A DNA stretch of 64,000 nucleotides from Lepeophtheirus salmonis (Eukaryota > Arthropoda > Copepoda > Siphonostomatoida > Caligidae), in assembly GCF_016086655.4 (NCBI RefSeq), contig NC_052135.2:19992363-20056362 (forward strand). The letters are read 5' to 3'. Positions 11,865-24,589 of this stretch are shown here, piece by piece. The notes beneath the pieces are model-generated. The model was not told where the DNA came from. It saw nothing but the letters and a program-made list of their open reading frames with translations, and searched no databases. Each line of letters opens with the position of its first letter. Within the stretch, counting starts at the first letter, position 1. Made by a program: the position numbers and the translations under genes.

Positions 11865-12840
11865 TAATAATGGGGATGACGTCTATAAGTTTAAAGTCCT
11901 TCTTGCATATATAAATTGTTGGGTTTTTGTAATAATGGTTTGGATCTTGACTTCTCCCTTCCCACAATGGTGGCCTAAGAATTCATCTCTACCACTTGAT
12001 GCTCTAAAATTATCTAACAGTCCATATGAGATCCACACATAAGTTAGACTTAAAAGCCTGCAGCTCCAGAAGAGATCTTCAATAGTCTATCTTGCTTCAT
12101 TACAAAACGGGTAAACACTCCTCAGGTCATTATTTTTTCCTGGGCATTTAACATTCCTGAGAGTAATCGATATTTGAACCATCTCTCAGAAGATGTCAAG
12201 TATTTACTCTTTATTACTTTGATGATATTATATGCTCCTTTGTTGATGTTTCTCCTTTCCAAATAGTAACAAAAAAGGATTTTTGCAACATCTCCTGATC
12301 TTTAACATAGAAACTATAAAGGCTTTCATCCTGAACGGCACCAAAGGCATTTCGACACTCTTAAAATGATCTAACCTTGACTTATAGGACTTTTCAGCCA
12401 TTTTATCAATTAGTGAATTTAAAAATCGAATGTTCGCAGCAATATCAGTAGAGACGGTTCGCACTTCCGGGAAATTGAAGCTTCCTCCTATGGGCAGATC
12501 CCAACCGAGAGATAATTCAAACTTCCTAGTAACATCTATGGGCACTTTACACAGATACTACATTCGTTTGGAGTATAATGCAAGATTCCCTAAAACATTT
12601 TTAAAACTAGCATAGGGGTTACCCCTAAAAGACTTGTCTTTTTTTTAGGAAGTAACTTACAATAAAACACCAGGGTTTCTTGCTATTCCACATTTTTCTA
12701 ACCCAATAAAAGTTCAGAACCTTCCATATTGCCAAAACGCCCATCACGGACAGTCCTCCACTATTCAGTGGATCGTGAAGCCTATCATAGGAGATGTTCC
12801 TCCTCGTATTCATTTGGAGAAATGAGCTCTCTATAGCAGA
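11865..12840 (-). pseudogene. LINE reverse transcriptase C-terminal remnant
   Basis: On the minus strand, starting near 12840, the order fits the region downstream of a LINE (non-LTR retrotransposon) reverse transcriptase. First NRSAIESSFLQMNTRRNISY and DRLHDPLNSGGLSVMGVLAI with WKVLNFYW (thumb-like region with the usual GGL motif). A frame change follows, then KVPIDVTRKFELSLGWDLPI and GGSFNFPEVR (12545 downward), ending at a stop near 12228. Next, in other frames, comes RSVYPFCNEAR..TIEDLFWSC (about 12130-12060), a C-x2-C-x~7-H/D-x4-C zinc-knuckle-like block as in the zf-RVT region. Last is IITKTQQFIYARR (about 11920), like the terminal IY-x2-R element of such proteins. Several stops and shifts make it inactive. 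The LINE clade is not resolved. Confidence 0.65.
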
Positions 12841-12849
12841 TCTATTTTT

Positions 12850-13740
12850 AAGAATGTTCTCATTGGAAGGTGTTGGTAAATTATATTTAATTAGTATAGA
12901 AAATTATGTGTCAATTAAAACTTGTGATTGTATTTTTGGACTCAGTTTTTTTTATTTGTATTTAATATAATTAGTATTAGTTTTTTTTTTTTCTGTAGGA
13001 TCTTTACATATTATTGTTACTTGATGGCTATCGTTAAGTTTGTACATTTCAAGAGATTTTGTGTAAATAAAATATTATAAAAATAACTAATAAAGGATTC
13101 TCAAAAACATTACCTTTTAATTTACATTGTGGCAATTGATCGATAAAAAATTAAAAACTGTCATGATTTACAATCAAGTTTTAGATCACAAGATTTATCC
13201 AGTTATTAAAAAAATTATATTATTCTATGTATTCATTGAAAAACATTTAGTGTGAATGAGTCAATCCCTACAAAGGGTTATATGAACGAGCATTAAAGGT
13301 CAAAAGTTGAGCAGATTTCTTAGGAAATTTCATGGATTTCTTAGGATTTGTCTTTGTTGATGAATGAGGTATTTATTCTTGTTCTTCCCTAGGGGAAGAC
13401 TGAAGCTCCCCCGTGAGTCTGGCACAAAGGTCACGTCCTCGAAATCTGAAAAAAGTAAGATGATTTGATCGAAGGGAGTGATTCTGAGTCGGAGTTCTCA
13501 ATATTATCATGGACGATCGATAGATTTAGTTCTCTCATTCCTGGAGCTGTCATTATTATATAGCTATATAATAATTAATAATAGTATTAGTATTATGAAG
13601 GAGTTCGTACATCAACATTGTTGATTTCAAGTATATATATTTAAGACTAACGGAAGTACTCAAGATTATTGGATGTCAACAAACAGGCAAACCTTGCTTG
13701 AATAATATAAATAGAGTTGTATAAAATATTACCTGTCGGT
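12850..13740. other. AT-rich DNA, no gene seen
   Basis: No coding signal was recognised. It contains a short TTATTATTAAT-type palindromic patch near 13555-13590. Confidence 0.45.
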
Positions 13741-13749
13741 ATGCTAAAA

Positions 13750-14195
13750 GGAAAGTAACCGTAAAAATAAGTGATAACCTTGACAATTTAAAAAAATATT
13801 TTAGATTTAAGTAGCTAAGCGTTTTATTAAAATAACTGCGAGTAGTCGTAAAAGGAAGGAAATAAACACAAATCCTGATTCGTGGCTAGCAAGGAAATTA
13901 GCAGGAATTACTCGGATGCCAATACTCAATTCTACTTTGAGTTCAACAAGGACCTACACTTATTACACTACAAAAAAATCCTCAATGTTACTCTCCGTCA
14001 TTTATGTGCACATGCACCAGTATTGTCTCTTCAATAATCATAATAACATGTTTCGAAACTAAGAATCACAGTTCAGGTTGTATGTCTTGCACTCGTTTTA
14101 GGTTAAAATATTTTCTACAATTCCACATACATCGTGATATATGTATTTAGGGAAGTCATAAAAAATATCGTTCAGATTGCCAAATAGAAAAAAAA
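13750..14195 (+). repeat. Interspersed repeat family A, copy 3
   Basis: A good copy. The left end is GATAACCTTGACAATTTAAA (about 13771). The core follows: AGGAAGGAAATAAACACAAA, AATTAGCAGGAATTACTCGG, CTCAATTCTACTTTGAGTTC, AACAAGGACCTACACTTATT, TTACTCTCCGTCATTTATGT and GCACATGC. The right end is GTTCAGATTGCCAAATAG (about 14173). The ends look like weak inverted repeats of each other. Confidence 0.75.
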
Positions 14196-14199
14196 CTCG

Positions 14200-17100
14200 T
14201 ACCCCATATTTTATACAACTCTAAATATAGATTTGTCCTCCTCTTTTCTTTTCTTTTCTTTTATATATAAGGTGCTGAGTTTTAGATACACGCTCGTTAA
14301 TAAATTTTTCATTTCTTAGAAGAGAAATCCCACAATTTTGTACATACTCAAAAATAAAGCATAGACAAAGAGACACACATACAAACTTTTTTTGTTAATA
14401 TAAAAGTAATGTATGTATAAGATCATTGGAGTTTAATTCATACTATAATTGTATAATCTTAGTTTTATGTTTAGAACATAATTTTGACTTTGGTCAATAA
14501 TATAGTTTCTTATTTCGATTTACGATACATTTAGAAATGTTTACTGTGCATCTTATAATAGAGGTATGTGAAAAGAAAAATAATTTTAGCTGATAATGTC
14601 TAATTATATTATTCATAATGCAAATTTTCTCAGCAATCTGTAAATATTTTATTTTTGCAGTCTATAGAAAGTGTGGTTCATTTTATGTTCTTGATCATAC
14701 ATAAATCAAGTTCTTTGTATTGAGATGATATCCTGAATCACGAGTCCAAAGTTTGATTGTTATTAATTAATTAGAACATGATTTTTGAGTTCATAATATG
14801 TAGAGCCGGCTGCTTTAAATCATACAAGAGTTGACCCATGAAAATTAACGAAAAAAGCTGAATGAGCAATACACTTCATCTTTGTGTATTTAAAAAGACT
14901 ATAAGTGCTGCTTAATAATATATAATTCGGGGTTAATAGATCAATGTTAAGAACACTAATAAGGAGCAAGAGTTGAAAAACTTTACACATTGTAAAAAAT
15001 ACATTCATAGTTGTTGTTAAGGATATCATTGTATTAGCAAATAAACAATGACGTATTTGAAAGGATAAAGAAGGTTTTATAAAAAGTAATTATTCAAAAA
15101 ATTGTTGGGCTAATATGCTACATTATTTTTAGGCTTGAATATTGAGCAGAAAATGAGCATTGTTCTTACTTCTCTTCAATTCTTGAACGCTTGAGTAGGG
15201 GAAAATAGAACAACTAATCATTCATTTATTGAACTTTTTTCATTGTACTCCAAAGGCATTTTTACGCCAAGAACAAAGCTAAAACTATATGGTGAAGCGA
15301 TGACCATGTGATTGATTTTTGTCGAAATTTAATCAGCTGCTACAATATTTTCTTGTCTGCTAGAGGAAATCATGAATTACTCCTCCAAGTAACTACGCAA
15401 CTTCCATAACTGCAACCTTTTAACTAAAACTACAAGGTGAATTCTGCAAATTGAACAAAATGGTTGCATATATTAGATGATTTTTTGATTTCATCAGTGT
15501 TACCTCTAGATCTATTTCTCGCAAAGAGAATTTTTTTTTATAGCTTACTAAATTTGGACAAAAATTGATCGCATAGGAATTGTTTTGCCACTTGGTTTCA
15601 GGTTTGGTCTTAGAGTACAAGATGTCTAATTGAAAAATATACTTACATTCATAATAAAAAAATGAATGAATAAACTAAAAAAAATCTCAAATAAGCGGCT
15701 TTTTTTTTTAAATGAACGGAAAAAATATGAAATGGCCCAAATTTTATTATTATCCAATTTGACAAAGTTGAACTAGTTATTGGAAAAACAACGGAATACA
15801 ATTGTAAAATCCTTCAACAATGCCTACCATCCCCCCCCCCTCCCCTAATATCCTTTCAAAGTTTTAGACGTTCCATCTATACCCTATAACAAAAAGTCAT
15901 AATTCAATCATTGGCAACAACATAATGATGTGGGTTAAGTGTATAGATATGTGTATTACAAAAGATTTAGTTTTTTTTCTTTTTTATTTTGCAAATAAGC
16001 TTTATCATTTTTTAAACACAAAAGCTATACATAGACAAAGAACAATGATAAAGCGCTTCAAGCTGTACTTAGTGTGTTTCATCAATAAATGAAAAAATAG
16101 TTTGATGTTGGAGCTATTATTAACTTATAGGAGGAGAAAGAGACTGCCTATTTTTATTCATTTCTTACTTGAAAAATAAATAAACTGGTCAATTTCTAAC
16201 TTTTTTAAGAAATACTGAGCTCTAATTGGGTTAAAATATGTATTTGGTTAAAAAAGAATCACTAAAATTTCTGAATAACTTTGAAAAAAGTTTTAGAGGT
16301 AGTTCTACTATATTTGAATAAACTGAGGAACAATTGAATCAGCCTACACCCCCCCCCCCTCCCCAGGTTCTAGGAGTTATTCAAATAAAGGAGTAAGCAG
16401 CATTATTACTGCTACTAATCAATTCGACCAATAATGTTCCAACTACAATAAGTTAGTAAGATATGATTAAACAATTATAATGTCATTTTTTACCTTTAAA
16501 GATTCTTATTTTGTTCTTAAATTAGTTTCTTTGATTTTAAACGGAATACGATTGAAGGATATTTCTTTTATCATATTAGTAACAGGGCGTATTGTCTATT
16601 TTAATGTTCTTTTTAACTGAACAGCAGTATTGCCAAATCTTTATAGAAAAAATACACAATATTATCAGAAGTATTATTCCTTAAAGGTTTTTTTAGAAAG
16701 TTGTATTAGCTTTTGTTGTTAAGGACAAAATTTTCGAAAAAAAATCAATTTTCAAAACTTTAGGGAGGTTGACCGACCTTTAAAACTTTTTTTAAATTGT
16801 TTAAAACTTGGTTTTTGAATAAATTTTTGCAATTATTTATTTACACGATATTTATATTACTTTGTTTCATATTTTCTAACCTATATTTATTTATGCTACG
16901 CCTCGATCAAAATTTCAACAAAACTAGAACTTCGATTTTTGTTTCTTGTTTTGACAATGGCAACAGCTGATTAGTGGTGTAAAGTGGTCAACTTATAGCA
17001 AATTATTTATGTATCGGACAACAAAAATATGTGCATAACTATAAACCTGGAGATTGTGGTAATTTTGTTCCTGTCTGTTGTTGTCACTATTAGCAGGTTC

Positions 17101-18400
17101 TACTATATAATGAAATAATAAAATGCAAGATATCCCGTAGGGTTAAATTATCAAGAAATTTCGGGGAAACAAGACTGCGGAAGACAAATCAAACGTGAGT
17201 TTTTCTCAAAATTGAACGTGAATTATATATGTATGTATTCCCCGGCGAATTATCCTCAATTTCCATCAACACATTATTCTTGTTAACCCTTTGAGTATGC
17301 GGCAAATTGCACTTAAAAGTAACTCAAATTGACCGTTACAATAAAAAAATATTAATGAATACAATTGTTCTAGTGCTCAAATTATTTAGTATCTTAATTC
17401 ATATCACAAATTCAAATAATAAAGCTATTATTAACTCAAATAAGTATATGAATCTTTGGGCTGTATACAGTTATGAAGTAAAAAAAATATTGGAATTATT
17501 TCCTTTTTTTGTTTATGTTAAACAATTGTTTATATGTTGACGCGCCACATTTAATGCACTAATATATTATAAGAAAATTTGAAAATGAGTTTTAATTAAC
17601 ATAGAATACCACATAAATAATTATAACTGAAAATAGCATCCATTAATGTTATTATAATAAATATATAATTGAACAGTTAAATTTCTATATTTTGCAAAAA
17701 ATCTAGAAAAATAAACGGGGAATATTGTAAATGTATACATTCTATTTATATTATTTGCAATAACAAAGATATGATTGATCGTATCTGCATTGTTATGAGA
17801 GTCCAGTTTTTTGTTTTATTAAATGCTTTGATACGACTACGCCAGCAAAAGCAACAAGAACAGAGTACATTGTAATCAATTAAATAGATATATGTATATA
17901 TTATTGTGTCTGTCATAAAATATATTTCCGTAAATTGAGTGCCCAGAAGTGAACTCCAGACCATTACAAAAAAAGCAATTAATATAAAAGATGCAGTACA
18001 TCAGCTTAAAAACAAACTACAAAAAAATTGCAATATTTTTTTTTACTTGATATATAAATACAGTCCTTTATTTCATAGACATATTTGGGTCAATTATAGG
18101 CTCATTATATGAATTTGTGGGATGAGTTCAGATATTCAAGACATTTTTGTATCGTTTAAAACTGTTAAGTATTGAATTTTAGATCCTATATCGACCCCAA
18201 TTGGCTATTCTAATAAAATTTATACATTTCTAATTATTTTATTCTGACAATCAAATTAGGCTACTTTAAGTATGAATGATTTGTTGACAGCAAATGAGGA
18301 TAATTTGTAATAGAATACCATTACAATCTACACACAATTTTCAGAAACCCCATTCTGGCTTGCTTTAGTTTTAACCACATGAGCAATATGTACTTTTAGA
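14200..18400. other. AT-rich DNA with C tracts; no gene seen
   Basis: A CTTTT microsatellite lies at about 14240-14262. Two C-rich tracts of the same form, C10-T-C4 (15831-15845) and C11-T-C4 (16349-16364), both follow a CCTAC pentamer. Small frames (14820, 15420, 17307, 17746) are low-complexity and have no motif. Part of 17380-17540 resembles 28555-28680 (ATATCACAAATT, ATGAAGTAAAAAA, TTGGAATT), a possible further old repeat. Confidence 0.45.
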
Positions 18401-18401
18401 A

Positions 18402-18526
18402 TAGAGTGGTTCGAAATAAAAAATTTTAGAAATAAAAAATTCGGTGTCATAGGAAAATTTCAGCCCTGTGAAAAATTTTCACAATTTGAAAAAGTTTATC
18501 GAACCCCTTCAAAATGAATCACCCTA
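18402..18526. mobile_element. Small MITE-like inverted-repeat element
   Basis: The left end is TAGAGTGGTTCGAAAT and the right end, reverse-complemented, is TAGGGTGATTCATTTT, so about nine of the first twelve bases agree. The interior has a nested hairpin of GAAAATTT/AAATTTTC type. About 125 bp long with TA at both ends, which would suit a Tc1/mariner-mobilised element (inference). Confidence 0.45.
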
Positions 18527-18529
18527 ATA

Positions 18530-19050
18530 TGCAATCATAGAGAGAGAAAGAGCGAGCCTGAGAGATGGATCTAGCAGCGAGAGTCGAATTGTCTTGATCA
18601 TAGCAGTAGATAGTATGATGGATCACCCGTTATACTTCGTCTTTAAAATGAATTAAATTGATTGGGATTACAAACAGGTTCTTGTATTTTTCCTCCTCTA
18701 TCTTTGTTGGCATCATCATAGATCATGCATCAATGGACATTAAAAATGCATTGCTGGTTAATATTATTTTTTTTTAATTTAAAATTCCATATCTTATGAA
18801 ATGACAAAGCCCGATTTATATGACCGTATACATATATCTAATTAATGATGATGTAAATGTCACGATGAAGAAGTCGACCCACTAATTAGTTCACTCCGAA
18901 AGAAAATAGTTGAACAACAAGCAACATTATATATTTCATATTTTTTTCCTTAAAAAATCCACTACGAATCCCTACACTCCAACTACTTAGGGTTGTATCG
19001 GTTCTTATATAGGATTAAAAATCGATCTCTTCCTACGTTAAGTCTCTTAT
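18530..19050. other. AT-rich DNA, nothing recognised
   Basis: Contains a purine-rich patch AGAGAGAGAAAGAGCGAG at about 18539-18556; otherwise no feature is supported. Confidence 0.4.
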
Positions 19051-19119
19051 ATTGAAAAAAGTATCAAATTTTAATGCACAATCTACAATGTGGTTTAATG
19101 TAAAAAGACTGAGCTATAA

Positions 19120-19860
19120 ATGTTGTAGAAAATTTTGTTGGGATATTGTCGTTGCGTGGTAAAATCATGGTATATATTATCATTATGTGAAAAATTGTTG
19201 TAGGTAATATCATTGTAAGCAATATGATTGTGAGTAATTTAATTCCAAGACAATATTATCGTGTGAAATGATATTATATTCGAACAATTAAAATATAGAA
19301 TTATAAACCAATTTCCCTTCTTCCATCAGTATCATGATATCCAAAATACACCCCTGCCCTCAGGTTATGCAGGTGAAATACTATGCCCCAGTGGGAGTAT
19401 AAACTTCAACGATGCTACGTTTCAATTCATCAAGTACCCCTTCTAATATACTATAAAACACTTCTGCTCAAAGGTTATGCAGGTGAATTACTGCGCCACA
19501 AGACAGTTTAAATTTTTCCGCTGCAACTTCCAGTTAAATTCTTCCACTGATAGTTCTCTGAGCATCAAGTACCCCTAATAATATCCACAAATAAACTCTG
19601 GGCCACGAGTTGTGCAAGAAAGGCTGGGATAAAAGGTAAAATACGTTTATAACTTGAAATTTTTTTTAGTTTATTTATCTTGGGCCAGCGGAAAAATTTA
19701 ACCTACCTTGGAGTACAGCATTTGATCTACACTATCTGTAACCTGAGTTGTATTTGGGGATATAAGAAGGGTTCCTTGAAGCTCAGGGTAGCGGCAGATG
19801 ATAAACTTAACCTGCCATAGGGCATGCAGTTTGAATAACAAAGCAGGGGGGCTGCGGTTG
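19120..19860. repeat. Composite 108-bp repeat, copy 2, with inverted units
   Basis: The AT-rich leader 19128-19330 resembles 1540-1670. Direct units begin near 19361 (CAGGTTATGCAGGTGAAATA), 19471 and 19606. The second unit is longer because a ~27-bp block (AGTTTAAATTTTTCCGCTGC / AGTTAAATTCTTCCACTGAT) is duplicated inside it. At about 19681-19860 at least two further units lie in the opposite orientation: reverse-complemented they read GGCAGGTTAAGTTTATCATC, then CCTGAGCTTCAAGGAACCCT and TCTTATAT. The array is therefore palindromic here, unlike copy 1. Confidence 0.8.
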
Positions 19861-19869
19861 ATTTTTTTC

Positions 19870-22800
19870 TTTTAAATTATTAATTTATGTCAATTTTTGT
19901 ACGTATTTTCTAAAATTTCTATGTGAAGATTTCTATGTCCGATTCGAACGTGACCTTAATATTCAGGATGAGAATGGAGAGAAAGTAAAAGTTTTGTCAC
20001 CCTATTCTCAACTAATTTTCCTTAATTTTTATTAAAACCATTTATTCATAGTGGACTCAAATGATTAATCAAGAAAATATCCCTATAATACTTATATAAA
20101 AATTGTATTTATGTACCAATTTTACGTGAGCTTCACAATTCTAGGTATTTTAGTTTCATTGTGCTCATAGAATCCAAGCATTGTGCATATGCGTTTTATC
20201 ACTTTTATCACTCAACTGTCCACATTTAAAAAAATTTATACTGACTTAGAAACATGAATATAATTCAATGTATCATATAAGAATAGGTGGTAACAAACGG
20301 ACAATCTGTCAAACCAAATGTGAGTCTAATAAATCTTTTCAAGCTAAATAACACAGTTGACTCTTTTTCTGAATTTACAACATGACCAAAACCAGACTTT
20401 GAAGGTAAGAAGAACAATGGACTGACAATAAATTTAAACTAAAATAAAATCTACTTTAATAAAGCAAGGTTTGTCTGTAGTGGGCTTATTTTGAGTCTGG
20501 CTTTAAAATTTAGAACTAAGTGACTACTAGGTCTAAAATGTATTCATGTAGCAACGAGCGTGTGTAGCTAAAGGTCAGCGCAACCATTAAAACAGAAAAG
20601 AAAATTGGAGTATATTTATTTTTTATTCAAGCAAAGTGTATGTCTCTTTGTTGACACTAAATAATTTCTGGTACTCCCCATAATATATATGTATATTGAA
20701 AATCATTTGATGTTGATTTGTGTTGTTGTAAAATTTCAAAGATTTGGTCTTTGTTTGTTTCCCAAAGATATGTTTGATATCTTAATAATATTTTCTTATG
20801 TAATAAAAATGAAACATATGGTCGTGAATTCCTTATCCCCCCCCATCTCTTACCCACCCCCAAGTTAATGCGGACTATATAAAAAGTATCAATAATTGTG
20901 GAAGTAGCTCATATTGCAAAATAAGAATCATCTGCAGGATGTAACAATCATATAAAATATATATAAATAAGGTAGGTTATATACAAAGAGTGTGTGTAGA
21001 CATTATCTCTCCTCCTTCAAGGTCCCTTTTCTTAATTAGCCTCATTTATAAGGCTAATTGAACGGCATGAAAGTTAATAAACAGTTAAAAGTATGCATAT
21101 CATCAAGGAGCAAAAAAGAGATGAATAGCGAAGGTTGAGTGAAATTGACAATACTTTATTTCTTAAATGTTTTTTTTTTTTGTTTTTTTAAGTGGCAGAA
21201 TGTAGTTACACAGATTAATTATAAATAAACAATAAATTTTGGGATTATAATATTTTATAAATTCTGGTGAGCGTAAAACCAACGCCTGAGGAAATGTTAT
21301 AAACTAGATAACTTTGAGAAACGCTACATCTGCTAACACCGATTCCTATAAACTTTAATTTTCTTGCTTGCCGAAACGATAGATTTAGTAATAGTAAACA
21401 CGTCGAGCTTTTTTATCCACTTCTAACCTCTAGAAAAAGGGAAATATAAATTTAGAAAAAAAGTTAATATATCTTTGGCAGAATTGTTTTTCAATAAATG
21501 AAGGCAAAATTATATATTAAAACTACAACGAGTCCATCCACCTTAAATACATATTAATAGATATTTTTTTTAATTAGTTATTTCTGCGTTAGTATCTTAA
21601 AAATCCTTTTTTTTTTTTATGATATAATTTGAAAACTGTAAAAAAAAATACATATTGTGACCATAATTACAGAGATATAATAGAATGTTTTTGATTCTGA
21701 TTGACATACACCATTTAAGAGGAAAAGTTGAGAGTTAAAAGGACATCGTATATTAAGGGGATGGAGTAGCGTGTCTGTTTAAAGTACACTTAAAGAAATG
21801 GAAATTATTTATGTTTTCGTTTTGCTTGTCCAATGCAGTAAATATCAATTTATCGAAAGGGAATTATAAACATGCATTTGGACTCATATTTATTTGTATA
21901 TACATATTTATGTAGTTGCATGGTTTACATTTATGTATGTAATCCTAAATGTACATATTTGAGTTCCTCATTCCCCGGGAAGACTTTTTGTTGCCCGGGA
22001 ATAACGGAAATATTAAATAAAATTTCAGAATTCTCTATTAAATCCTCAAGTGTCTGTGAAATTTGACTATTCATTTTTTTAGCTTGAAGAAAAAAGAAGA
22101 AATTTTATGCTAGAATTATCCTGAACAAAAATAAGGAGCGAAACAAAAACCCCCTTATCAGTATTTTGAGAGAAAGTAACCTTCTTAGCGACAACGTAGC
22201 CTTCATGAATACACTCTTTTAACTTAATTAACAAGGGTAATTCTGCGAATGGGAAGAAAAAGTCACATGCAGCAATAGGAAAAATGACAAAAAATAATAT
22301 AGTGACGTTATATGTGATGTCAAGAAAAGCAAAATCTTGTGTAAGAAAGAGATTTCAGTGAGAGAAGGAATCTACTCATGCTGTTTTAAAGCTTTAGTCT
22401 TACCCATATATTCTCAATTCCAATTTGTATCATTACCATTTATAGTACCCAGGATTTTTAAACCCCGCCGCTATCCTTTTTTTAAAATTCCAAAATCAGA
22501 TCCAACCAAGAACAAAAAAAAAGACTGAAATAGTAAATTATTTAACTAATTTAGAGGGAACCCCCAATTGTATACAATTAAATGAAGCAAATTCTTTGGA
22601 ATTATTAAATACGTAATATCCAGGGATTCACTGTGTTTAATAACTATATTACAAAATAATGAAATAATTTTTTTTTTTTGAATTTATTGTTAATGTAAAA
22701 CTACAGGAAATCCCGGGAAAAGGAGATCCCGTGATTCTGAGAGAGAACCCCTAGTACATATTATTTATGTTGAATAAATCTTATTTTGCGCTACTATAAA

Positions 22801-24350
22801 TTATGTTGTTCATTTAACTAATGGCTTTAAAATAACAGTATCATGTTCAATAAGGAAAAAACCGACACAAATGACTTTTTTATCTATGAATATGTATGTT
22901 TTGTACATTTAAAATACATATTTTGTATTAAAGGAGAGCATTGAAGATAGATATGCTTTATTACTTTTTGACAGAAAAATTACTTATTTCTGATCGCTTT
23001 CTTAACAAAAATGATATATTATTATGTTAGTAATAAAACAATTTTGAACTAAAATCAAGAAAAGGAAAATATTCCTATAAAGAATAAAGTCAATTAAGAG
23101 GACCCCCAATTTTTTCTATACAAGCAATAGGCTTTTGGTATATATTTGAACAAAGGTTGTTAAAATATAGTTTTTTTTTTGTACCAAAATACTTAAGCAT
23201 CGATTTCAAATTTGCATTAATATATGGCAAAGGATGTGTGATTTTCATATTTTTATACTTTTTTGAGACTATTGGCACTCGAAAATCTATAGAATTTTAT
23301 AGCTATAACTAGTTATTTGGTGCTCTAAGGGATCATTTGATTTGTTTGTCTTAAGAAATTCACATTAAAAACTCTTCTTGATGAAAATTTATTTCTGCAT
23401 ATGATATATTGGTACTTAAAACTACATAAACTTCAAAGTACCAATATTTTTTTAAAGTAAATAATTTTTTTTTTACCTCTGCTATAAATTATTACAAACA
23501 AAACCCCTTAAAATAAGGTTTCTTATACACTACATTAAATTTTCTCAAGATTGGAGTATTGTATAAAAAATATATGGATATGTTTGAAATCAGTAAAATG
23601 TTTTCGAATAGGTGAATCGTAATTTCTTCTGTTGACTTTTGATAATTAGTGGAAGAACACAAATGTAATCCAGACTTAATTTTTAGAAAAATCATTGTAG
23701 CTAACTTTTTTGTTAATGTGATCAATATTTAATCCAAATTAACAACAACTATTGCACATTTTTTAAAGTTTTTGAGACTTATTAATGTTCTCAACGTTGA
23801 TCTACTAAAACCAAACTGATATTTTTAATGAGTGAACATAGTCAGTATCGACTAAGGATAACAAAGATCCTAAATTACATTCAAGGACCATGGTCCCAGT
23901 GAATTTCAATCCCATAGAATACGATATATTGTTTTATGATGACGTCATGAAAACTATTTTGAATTTATCATTTCCATGAAAGTAAAAAATCAATATTTAA
24001 CTACTCTACAAACATTTCAATGTTAAACAGGAGCATATAGTTAGAGTTATGCCGGGCATTTGAAAGCTAATACTTCAATAAAACACTGAACAAAAAACTA
24101 CTACCTAAATATATACTAACAACAGAGGTTCCCACTTATAGCATTTTTTGGGAACAAGAAAAATCTGCTATAAATAATATCCGCACTTGACGATGACTTT
24201 TTTAAACTAAAATCTGTTAAGTGGGAGAAGTTATTTGTCAAGAAACACTTTATATTATATTTTCTTTTGTGTTTTAGTACAATTAGGAAAGTTAAAAACT
24301 TTTCTTGATAACAAATTATTTAAATGTATGCCAGGCACTATCAAAATGAA
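19870..24350. other. AT-rich DNA with minor repeats; no gene seen
   Basis: No host exon is supported. CCCGGGAA motifs occur at 21974-22001 as an imperfect palindrome and again at about 22707-22735. Short AT-rich frames (20657, 21872, 22337, 23090, 23492) have no motif. A ~105-bp inverted-repeat unit may lie at 24127-24232 (GGTTCCCACTTATAG against GTTAAGTGGGAGAAG). Confidence 0.4.
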
Positions 24351-24354
24351 AAGA

Positions 24355-24580
24355 TTTGGTCATATATAATGTGTTTTGTTTATAGGAGTAAAAATGGCAT
24401 TATAAATTAAATTTATGAATCATTAAAATTACTAATGTAGCATTTTCACTATTTTTGTGCATTTTGAATCGCAAAACCTCTTCATTTTATAACAGAAAGT
24501 TATTTAGGTTTGAAGATTATAAAAAGCAAAATTGTCGGAAATGTATACATAATATATATAGTAACCCACCTATACAAAGA
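24355..24580 (+). repeat. Interspersed repeat family B, copy 2
   Basis: GGAGTAAAAATGGCATTATA, then AAATTAAATTTATGAATC, TTACTAATGTAGCATTTTC and AGTAACCCACCTA align in order with 11380-11566. Non-coding. Confidence 0.5.
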
Positions 24581-24589
24581 ATCAACATA

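Noticed and set aside
12430..12615. Plus-strand frame over the LINE remnant
   Set aside because: It is antisense to the minus-strand LINE C-terminal sequence, which has ordered motifs.
22337..22528. Frame MCKKEISVREGIYSCC with Cys residues
   Set aside because: The Cys spacing fits no zinc finger or secreted cysteine-rich peptide I know, and it ends in a low-complexity Lys run.
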